Shown here piece by piece: positions 55,426-64,000 of a DNA stretch of 64,000 bases. Position numbers and translations under genes: made by a program. Position 1 is the first letter of the stretch; every line of letters begins with the position of its first letter. Where the stretch lies: contig NC_087070.1 in NCBI RefSeq assembly GCF_963678635.1, forward strand, positions 50,013,467 through 50,077,466. Reading direction: 5' to 3'. Below the pieces are notes generated by a model. It saw only the letters and a program-made list of their open reading frames with translations. It was not told the DNA's origin and searched no databases. This stretch comes from Symsagittifera roscoffensis. Taxonomy: Eukaryota; Xenacoelomorpha; Acoela; Convolutidae.

Positions 55426-56376
55426 GAGTAGTAGATGTTGGAGCTGAAGTGGGGGGGTCCCTGCAGACCTACATGTATTAAGATAGGGAATAAAGCATCC
55501 GGTCTGCAAGCTATGTATTAAGATTGGATATAGAGTCTACAATGTATTAAGATAGGGAATACCGATGGCAAGGTTTTATGGTTTGTGTGATGGTAAGATA
55601 ATGGTAAGAAAAACGTAGTTTTTTGGTTTTTGTTATTTATTTTTTTTTCGCACAATTTTTGGCGCGTGTTATCTCATTGGGGACAATTAATTGTTAATTA
55701 CGTGTAGATTGTAGAATTAGGGTTATGTATTTAGTTTTTTGGTGCATGGTAAGTCAATGGTAAGAGTTTTTGTGCAAAAACTTGGAATTTTTATCAAAAA
55801 AATTTAAAATTGTTTAAAAAAAATTCAAAACACGATAAGATTTGTTATAATTTGATCTAATAAAAACGTATTAGATTCTTTCATTTTCTATTTATCTGAA
55901 TCTATTCTGAAATCTACTGAATCTTCGAAAAAAGTCAAATTTTTGAGAAAAAAAAAACAAACATTTCGAGTATTTTGAAAAAATTACAAAAATTTAAAGT
56001 ATTTGGAAAAAATTGCAAAATTTCAAGTATTTGGAAAAAATTGCAGAAATTTCATAATTTTGGCTAGCGTATTGTTGCTTTTGATCTAATTTTAAACATA
56101 CTTTTACGTATAGATTTTAAAAATAACTTAAGACTGTATTTTAATTGGCATTATGTTGAGACAATGCTACAAAATTTTGAATAAAAAATAGACTTTTTCC
56201 ACAATTTTTTCTCAAAATATTGAAATACAAAGAATTTTACCTTAGTTTGAGCTAAATATTTGGTTATACAAGGCTCTAAACACTGAAAAGAAGGTTCACA
56301 GTAGCAGAATCAATATTGAAACTTCCGGAAACAGTGAAATTAGTCGTAATTTTCGAGAAGGTAGAGTAAAAATTAT
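55426..56376. repeat. AT-rich repeat unit 1
   Basis: Begins GTAGTAGATGTTGGAGCTGA, then GTCCCTGCAGACC, three ATGTATTAAGAT(A/T)GG sub-repeats, and TGCAGACC...GGTCTGCA as an inverted pair. A TTTGGAAAAAATTGCAAAA minisatellite lies at about 55970-56055. The end is the AGAAGGTAGAGTAAAAATTATT block, at which the next integrase fragment starts. Non-coding. Confidence 0.85.
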
Positions 56377-57511
56377 TAAAAGCTCAGGGGATACTCAAGT
56401 AATACTTCTTGTGTAGATGCACCATTATCTCCGTTTCTGCAAAGACCACGTGCAGGATGGCGTATAATTCCCTAGGGTTCAACCTGCCCCAGTTTGGATT
56501 GTAGACCGGCATTGAGACCTCTCGTATCCCTCTTTCAACCATGACGTCCCTCAACCTCGTTAGTGCCAACATTACATGCTCGGGGTCTATCGTGTTCCTC
56601 TCATTGACTCTCGTCACCAAAAAACACAGATTTTTACCTGGAAGGTTTTCTTCCTATGGTAGGCTCAGCTTCCTCCTGATCCAGTTCCAACCCGTTAGTC
56701 TCTCTTACTTACCTGCTTCTTTATCATTAAATTTCGGTGTGGGTAAGTCCTACCCCCACTCCCCGGACAAAATTCTTTATCGACGTCCCCGTCGATGGTG
56801 CTGGGTTCACGTTATCCGGTGGTATTTCTAGTGAGCGGTCAGTGGCTGTCCAACCAAATAGTGGATTTCCTGTCTTCACATGTTTTGCTCCTCCCTTTCG
56901 GCAGTCCATTTCTTTAGTAACTTTTAGTCCCTTTTGAAGGTATGATATTCTGGAACACCTAGACGTATTGTCCCAGAGCATGCGGTTCCGCTTGAAATAT
57001 TTTTTCATCGTACTTCTTCCGCTGTCTCATATGTGCCTGCGCCGTGTTTCTTCTACAGAGCTCCTTCAATTCTTGTTGTCTCCTGACCGCTTCCTTCACA
57101 TACACCTGAGGCGACGTTTTTTTTCCTTCGTATTTCGGATAGAAGAATGTCAGGGGCATCGCTCTCTCCCTGCCATTTAACATCATAAAAGGACTGATCC
57201 CTGTTGTTGAATATTGCGTGCAGATATTTACCCCAATCTGTCATGTATCTCGAGCAGTATACCCTGAGCATGTTCACCAGTGTTCTGTTCTGCCTCTCCA
57301 CAAATCCGTTCATTTGAGGATGGTAGGTTGTTGAATGCGCTTGAGCAATGTGGGATCTCCTCATCAGTTCTTTTGTCAGGTCCCCCACGAAGGTTTTCCC
57401 ATTGTCCGATTGGAATGCCATCGGACAACCATATCGTGATATCCAGTGCATTATCAAATGATCACAAGTCTCTTCCGCTGAGGCCGTCTGATATGGTACC
57501 ACTTCTGCCAG
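56377..57511 (-). pseudogene. integrase/macro fragment, copy 3
   Basis: Nearly the same as copy 2, with the same Trp-to-TAG change and the same macro-domain deletion, so it was copied after decay. It lacks about 30 bases near 56885. The ends are set by AT-rich repeat DNA on both sides. Confidence 0.88.
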
Positions 57512-58316
57512 AGTAGTAGATGTTGGAGCTGAAGTGGGGGGGTCCCTGCAGACCTACATGTATTAAGATAGGGAATAAAGCATCCGGTCTGCAAGCTATG
57601 TATTAAGATTGGATATAGAGTCTACAATGTATTAAGATAGGGAATACCGATGGTAAGGTTTTATGGTTTGTGTGATGGTAAGATAATGGTAAGAAAAACG
57701 TAGTTTTTTGGTTTTTGTTATTTATTTTTTTTTCGCACAATTTTTGGCGCGTTTTATCTAATTGGGAACAATTAATTGATAATTACGTGCAGGTTGTAGA
57801 ATTAAGGTTATGCATTTAGTTTTTTGGTGCATGGTAAGTCAATGGTAAGAGTTTTTGTGCAAAAACTTGGAATTTTTATCAAAAAAATTTAAAATTGTTT
57901 AGAAAAAATTCAAAACACGATAAGATTTGTTATAATTTGATCTAATAAAAACTTATTAGATACTTTTACTTTCTATTTATCTGAATCTATTCTGAAATCT
58001 ACTGAATCTTCGAAAAAAGTCAAAATTTTGAGAAAAAATAACAAAAATTTCAAGTATTTGGAAAAAATTACAAAAAGTTAAAGTATTTGGAAAAAGTTGC
58101 AAAAACTTCAAGTATTTGGAAAAAATTGCAAAAACTTCAAGTATTTGGAAAAAATTGCAAAAATTCAAGTATTTGGAAAAAATTGCAGAAATCTCATAAT
58201 TTTGGCTAATGTATTGTTGATTTTGATCTAATTTTAAACATACTTTTACGTATGGATTTTAAAAATAACTTAAGACTGTATTTTATTTGGCATTATGTTG
58301 AGACAATGATACAAAA
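57512..58316. repeat. AT-rich repeat unit 2
   Basis: As unit 1 but shorter, ending after the ATTATGTTGAGACAATG block. It contains the longest minisatellite run: about five to six copies of a 27-28-base unit around CAAGTATTTGGAAAAAATTG (58040-58195), which on the minus strand creates a short repetitive open frame that is not a gene. Confidence 0.85.
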
Positions 58317-59490
58317 TATTGGAGTTGAAGTGAGGGGGTCCCTGCAGACCTACATGTATTAAGATAGGGAATAAAGCATCCGGTCTGCAAGCTATGTATT
58401 AAGATTGGATATAGAGTCTACAATGTATGAAGATAGTGAATACCGATGGTAAGGTTTTATGGTTTGTGTGATGGTAAAATAACGGTAAGAAAAACGTATT
58501 TTTTTGGTTTTTGGTTTTTTTTTTCGCAAAATTTTTGGCGCGTGTTATCTAATTGGGGACAATTAATTGTTAATTACGTGTAGATTGTAGAATTAGGGTT
58601 ATGTATTTAGTTTTTGGTGCATGGTAAGTCAATGGTAAGAGTTTTTGTGCAAAAACTTGGAATTTTTATCAAAAAAATTTAAAATTGTTTAAAAAAAATT
58701 CAAAACACGATAAGATTTGTTATAATTTGAACTAATAAAAACGTATTAGATACTTTCACTTTCTATTTATCTGAATCTATTCTGAAATCTACTGAATCTT
58801 CGAAAAAAGTCAAATTTTTGAGAAAAAATAACAAAAATTTCAAGTATTTTGAAAAACTTACAAAAATTTAAAGTATTTGGAAAAAGTTGCAAAAACTTCA
58901 AGTATTTGGAAAAAATTGCAAAAAATTCAAGTATTTGGAAAAAATTGCAGAAATTTCAGAATTTTGGCTAACGTATTGTTGCTTTTGATCTAATTTTAAA
59001 CATACTTTTACGTATAGATTTTAAAAATTACTTAAGACTGTATTTTAATTGGCATTATGTTGAGACAATGATACAAAATTTTGAATAAAAAAATGACTTT
59101 TTCCACAATTTTTTCTCAAAATATTGAAATACAAAAAATTTTACCTTAATTTGAGCTAAATTTTTGGTTATACAATGCTCCAAACACTGAAAAGAAGGTT
59201 CATAGTAGCAGAATCAATATTGAAACTTCCGGAAACAGTGAAATTAGTCGTAATTTTTGAGAAGGTAGAGTAAAAATTATTCAAATTTAAATGAATTTTT
59301 CTATTTCGGACCTTTTATTTTGGTTTTTAACTGTTTTTTTTTGTCCAGTTCAAGGAGTATTTTTAGGAATCTCAATTCAAATGAACATTAAGGGCAATAT
59401 TCTATGAAATTTCTAAATCAAACTCCATGATTCAACTCCTCTTCATTTTTTTCTGATTGAATTACCCAAATTTGTACAAAAAATTACAAT
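58317..59490. repeat. AT-rich repeat unit 3
   Basis: Longer version without an integrase fragment. After AGTAAAAATTATT it continues CAAATTTAAATGAATTT and about 200 further bases, showing what lies at this point in units not carrying the retroelement fragment. Confidence 0.85.
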
Positions 59491-61965
59491 TTGTATTAAG
59501 ATAGGGAATACCGATGGTAAGGTTTTATGGTTTGTGTGATGGTAAAATAACGGTAAGAAAAACGTGTTTTTTTGGTTTTTGGTTTTTTTTTTCGCAAAAT
59601 TTTCGGCGCGTGTTATCTAATTGGTGACAATTAATTGTTAATTACGTGTAGATTGTAGAATTAGGGTTATGTATTTAGTTTTTTGGTGCATGGTAAGTCA
59701 ATGGTAAGAGTTTTTGTGCAAAAACTTGGAATTTTTATCAAAAAAATTTAAAATTGCTTAAAAAAAAATCAAAACACGATAAGATTTGTTATAATTTGAT
59801 CTAATAAAAACGTATTAGATACTTTCACTTTCTATTTATCTGAATCTATTCTGAAATGTACTGAATTTTCGAAAAAAGTCAAAATTTTGAGAAAAAATAA
59901 CAAAAATTTCAAGTATTTTGAAAAAATTACAAAAATTTAAAGTATTTGGAAAAAGTTGCAAAAACTTCTAGTATTTGGAAAAAATTGCAAAAAATTCAAG
60001 TATTTGGAAAAAATTGCAAAATTTCAAGTATTTGGAAAAAATTGCAGAAACTTCATAATTTTGGCTAACGTATTGTCGCTTTTGATCTAATTTTAAACAT
60101 ACTTTTACGTATAGATTTTGAAAATTACTTAAGACTGTATTTTAATTGGCATTATGTTGAGACAATGATACAAAATTTTGAATAAAAAAATGACTTTTTC
60201 CACAATTTTTTCTCAAAATATTGAAATACAAAAAATTTTACCTTAATTTGAGCTAAATATTTGGTTATACAATGCTCCAAACACTGAAAAGAAGGTTCAT
60301 AGTAGCAGAATCAATATTGAAACTTCCGGAAACAGTGAAATTAGTCGTAATTTTCGAGAAGGTAGAGTAAAAATTATTCAAATTTACATGAATTTTTCTA
60401 TTTCGGACCTTTTATTTTGGTTTTTAACTGTTTTTTTTGTCCAGTTCAAGGCGTATTTTTAGGAATCTCAATTCAAATGAACATTAAGGGCAATATTCTA
60501 TGAAATTTCTAAATCAAACTCCATGATTCAACTCCTCTTCGTTTTTTTCTCATTGAATTACCCAAATTTGTACAAAAATTACAATTTGTGAGAAATTTTT
60601 CATGTTAAAAATTACAAATTTCAGTTTATTGATAAAAAATGAAAAGTTAATTGCTAAAATTGACTAAAAATGGGATAAATATTTCTTAAAGTTTTATTCG
60701 ATATTGGATCAATTTCCCACAAAAACTTCTTCATAACTGATGATTATCTCTCTGTTGCTTCTGCAACATAACTTTCAAGATTTTCCGTAGAGTTTTTCCA
60801 TGTTTTAAGGTTATTCTTGCTTTCTGTTTAAAATATGTTTTCGCTATTGAACACACTGTACTAGAAAATTTAGTCAAAACTGGAGAATTTAGGAGGAATA
60901 TAGTATCAATTGAACGAGCAATTTGCTGGCAGAGATGAAATTAGAACTGATACCGTCTGGTTATTACGATAAAAATTTTAAATGTCTTCCTCATGGCTCC
61001 CTTATTTAGTTGCTACAGTAAACTATTTAAGCAAAAATACAATATTTGGGATCAATAACTGTCACGTTTCCTGAAAAATAGTTATTTTTTCATGATTTTT
61101 CCTAGAAATGTTTTATGCTTTAAGGTTATTCTTGATTTTTGCTTAGTACATATTTTCACTATTGAACACCTATTATATCAAATTATAACAAACTTCTCTA
61201 ATGAATTACACATAAATACAAATCTTTGACACTTTTTATGTCGGATTTTTTCTCAAGATATACTTTAAAAGCTAAATTTTAGTAAAATTATCCCAAAACT
61301 CCTTATGAGTTAAATTGAATTTCTATCTCAAATCAGCATTTTCTCAGTTTCTGCTTCATCTACTATCTATCAAGTTAATCCCATTTAATCAAAGTTTTTC
61401 TTGAAAATTGAACTTTAGATGGAATAATATATCGTTTCAACGAACGTTCAATACTCCGAAGCTGAATTAATACAATAAATCCTTTGCTAAAAGCCTCTAA
61501 ATGATTTTCTCAACCTCATAACTGTATAATGTTGTTTTAAATCTGAAATTCTATTTTAGTCTAAATTTTTAGTTGAGAAAGATGTTTATCATTTTCTTGA
61601 AATTTTCCAAGTTTAGCAAAAACATACAATTTTTCCAGGTCATTTATCATTTTCTTTTCTGAAACCATCAAAAAAAACAATAGAAAACCATAATTCCTAA
61701 TAATTCAAACCCCATTGTCTGCTTAAAAATGGGGAGACCATTATGTTGAGACAATGATACAAAATTTTGAACAAAAAAATGACTTTTCCACAATTTTTTC
61801 TCAAAATATTGAAATACAAAGAATTTTACTTTAATTTGAGCTAAATATTTGGTTATACAATGCTCTAAACACTGAAAAGAAGGTTCACAGTAGCAGAATC
61901 AATATTGAAACTTCCGGAAACAGTGAAATTAGTCGTAATTTTCGAGAAGGTAGAGTAAAAATTAT
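59491..61965. repeat. AT-rich repeat unit 4 with unique AT-rich insert
   Basis: Starts inside the repeat at GTATTAAGATAGGGAATACC, repeats unit 3 to about 60590, then has about 1.15 kb of AT-rich sequence (60590-61735) with no relative in the window and no gene, then rejoins the repeat at ATTATGTTGAGACAATG before fragment copy 4. Confidence 0.8.
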
Positions 61966-63127
61966 TAAAAGCTCAGGGGATACTCAAGTAGTACTTCTTG
62001 TGTAGATGCACCATTATCTCCGTTTCTGCAAAGACCACGTGCAGGATGGCGTATAATTCCCTAGGGTTCAACCTGCCCCAGTTTGGATTGTAGACCGGCA
62101 TTGAGACCTCTCGTATCCCTCTTTCAACCATGACGTCCCTCAACCTCGTTAGTGCCAACATTACATGCTCGGGGTCTATCGTGTTCCTCTCATTGACTAT
62201 CGTCACCAAAAAACACAGATTTTTACCAGGAAGGTTTACTTCCTATGGTAGGCTCAGCTTCCTCCTGATCCAGTTCTAACCCGTTAGTCTCTCTTACTTC
62301 CCTGCTTCTTTATCATTAATATTCGGTGTGGGTAAGTCCTACCCCTACTCCCCGAAAAAAATTGTTTATCGACGTCCCCGTCGATGGTGCTGGGTTCACG
62401 TTATCCGGTGGTATTTCTAGTGAGCGGTCAGTGGCTGTCCAACCAAATTTCCTGTCTTCACATGTTTCATTGCTGATACGTCGACTCACTGGATGTTTCA
62501 GGCCTCCCTTTAGTCAGTCCGTTTCTTTAGTAACGTTTTAGTCCCTTTTGGAGGTATGATATTCTGGAACACCTAGACGTATTGTCTCCCACAGCATGCG
62601 GTTCCGCTTGAAGTATTTTTTCATCGTACTTCTTCCGCTGTCTCATCTGTGCCTGCGCCGTGTTTCTTCTACAGAGCTCCTTCGATTCTTGTTGTCTCCT
62701 GACCGCTTCCTTCACATACACCTGAGGCGACGTATTTTTTCCTTCGTATTCCGGATAGAAGAATGTCAGGGGCATCGCTCTCTCCCTGCCATTTAACATC
62801 ATAAAAAGACTGATCCCTGTTGTTGAATATTGCGTGCAGATATTTATCCCAATCTGTCATGTATCTCGAGCAGTATACCCTGAGCATGTTCACCAGTGTT
62901 CTGTTCTGCCTCTCCACTAATCCGTTCATTTGAGGATGGTAGGTTGTTGAATGCGCTTGAGCAATGTGGGATCTCCTCATCAGTTCTTTTGTCAGGTCCC
63001 CCACGAAGGCTTTCCCATTGTCCGATTGGAATGCCATCAGACAATCATATCGTGATATCCAGTGCATTATCAAATGATCACAAGTCTCTTCCGCTGAGGC
63101 CGTCTGATATGGTACCACTTCTGCCAG
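61966..63127 (-). pseudogene. integrase/macro fragment, copy 4
   Basis: Same structure as copies 2 and 3, same Trp-to-TAG position near 62574, and the same macro-domain deletion. It has private changes, including disruption of the internal CTCCCCGGACAA site near 62350. Confidence 0.88.
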
Positions 63128-64000
63128 AGTAGTAGATGTTGGAGTTGAAGTGGGGGGGGGGGGGGGTCCCTGCAGACCTACATGTATTAAGATAGGAAAA
63201 AAAGCATCCGGTCTGCAAGCTATGTATTAAGATTGGATATAGAGTCTACAATGTATGAAGATAGTGAATACCGATGGTAAGGTTTTATGGTTTGTGTGAT
63301 GGTAAAATAACGGTAAGAAAAACGTATTTTTTTGGTTTTTGGTTTTTTTTTTTCGCGAAATTTTTGGCGCGTGTTATCTAATTGGGGACAATTAATTGTT
63401 AATTACGTGTAGATTGTAGAATTAGGGTTATATATTTAGTTTTTGGTGCATGGTAAGTCAATGGTAAGAGTTTTTGTGCAAAAACTTGGAATTTTATCAA
63501 AAAAATTTAAAATTGTTTAAAAAAAATTCAAAACACGATAAGATTTGTTATAATTTGATGTAATAAAAACGTATTACATACTTTCACTTTCTATTTATCT
63601 GAATCTATTCTGAAATCTACTGAATCTTCGAAAAAAGTCAAATTTTTGAGAAAAAATAACAAAAATTTCAAGTATTTTGAAAAAGTTACAAAAATTTCAA
63701 GTATTTGGAAAAAGTTGCAAAAACTTCAAGTATTTGGAAAAAATTGCAAAAAATTCAAGTAGTTGGAAAAAACTGCAAAATTTCAAGTATTTGGAAAAAA
63801 TTGCAGAAATTTCAGAATATTGGCTAACGTATTGTTGCTTTTGATCTAATTTTAAACATACTTTTACGTATAGATTTTAAAAATTACTTAAGACTGTATT
63901 TTAATTGGCATTATGTTGAGACAATGATACAAAATTTTGAATAAAAAAATGACTTTTTCCACGATTTTTTTCTCAAAATATTGAAATACAAAAAATTTTA
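63128..64000. repeat. AT-rich repeat unit 5 (continues past the window)
   Basis: Same order as the other units, with an expanded G run (about 14 G) at 63152-63166. The minisatellite is at about 63655-63810. Confidence 0.85.

Noticed and set aside
57977-58168. small minus-strand frame with repeated FCNFFQILE-like units
   Set aside because: It is a direct translation of the 27-28-base minisatellite.
1-64000. CRISPR arrays, rRNA or tRNA genes
   Set aside because: No regularly spaced direct repeats with unique spacers and no rRNA or cloverleaf-like sequence was recognised; tRNA detection by eye is unreliable, so a small gene could be missed.

Overview
The window reads as non-genic, repeat-rich nuclear DNA of an invertebrate animal. 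I found no host gene, rRNA or tRNA gene. The evidence is a Penelope-like element with a GIY-YIG domain, two degraded LINEs, Ty3-type LTR retrotransposons and AT-rich tandem repeats. The species cannot be fixed; a cnidarian or another marine invertebrate is only a guess from the general look of the elements.

Layout. Positions 1-6265 are AT-rich spacer with one dispersed repeat pair and an AGT microsatellite. A 5'-truncated, minus-strand LINE lies at 6266-8030. A plus-strand Penelope-like element (8101-8575 and 32910-33169) is split in two by the main feature: a 24.3-kb LTR retrotransposon at 8576-32909. A second dead LINE follows on the minus strand (33529-36053). From 36462 to about 55430 lies a second, diverged and rearranged member of the giant-element family on the minus strand: 3' LTR, polypurine tract, third-ORF remnants, integrase and macro-like domain, reverse transcriptase, protease and gag, then a second partial copy created by a roughly 8.1-kb tandem duplication. 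From 55426 to the end, AT-rich repeat units of about 0.8-2.5 kb alternate with about 1.15-kb fragments of the integrase-macro region.

The giant element. LTRs of 913 and 889 bp differ by one 24-bp indel and, by eye, about two substitutions, so insertion looks recent. A 2.9-kb leader carries many copies of a G-rich motif. Gag (two CCHC knuckles) is followed in the same frame, after one UAG, by protease, reverse transcriptase and RNase H. A -1 frame change leads to an ORF with integrase (HHCC and D,D35E), GPF motif and a C-terminal domain resembling TARG1-type macrodomains. A candidate splice acceptor precedes an about 9-kb third coding region (broken by one UAG and one frame change in this copy) that encodes a coiled coil, an SGNH/GDSL-type hydrolase domain with all catalytic residues, a second degenerate SGNH-like segment and about 1,850 residues of unrecognised protein. 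The third coding region sits where retroviruses carry env, but it shows no signal peptide or membrane anchor.

How it might work (inference): standard gag-pol functions copy and integrate the element, while the macro-like and SGNH-hydrolase domains are accessory modules. The diverged minus-strand relative keeps the same third-region architecture, which argues these modules are an inherited part of the family and not a chance capture. The 3' polypurine tract sequence recurs four times inside the pol region, once in a different reading frame, suggesting extra plus-strand priming sites.
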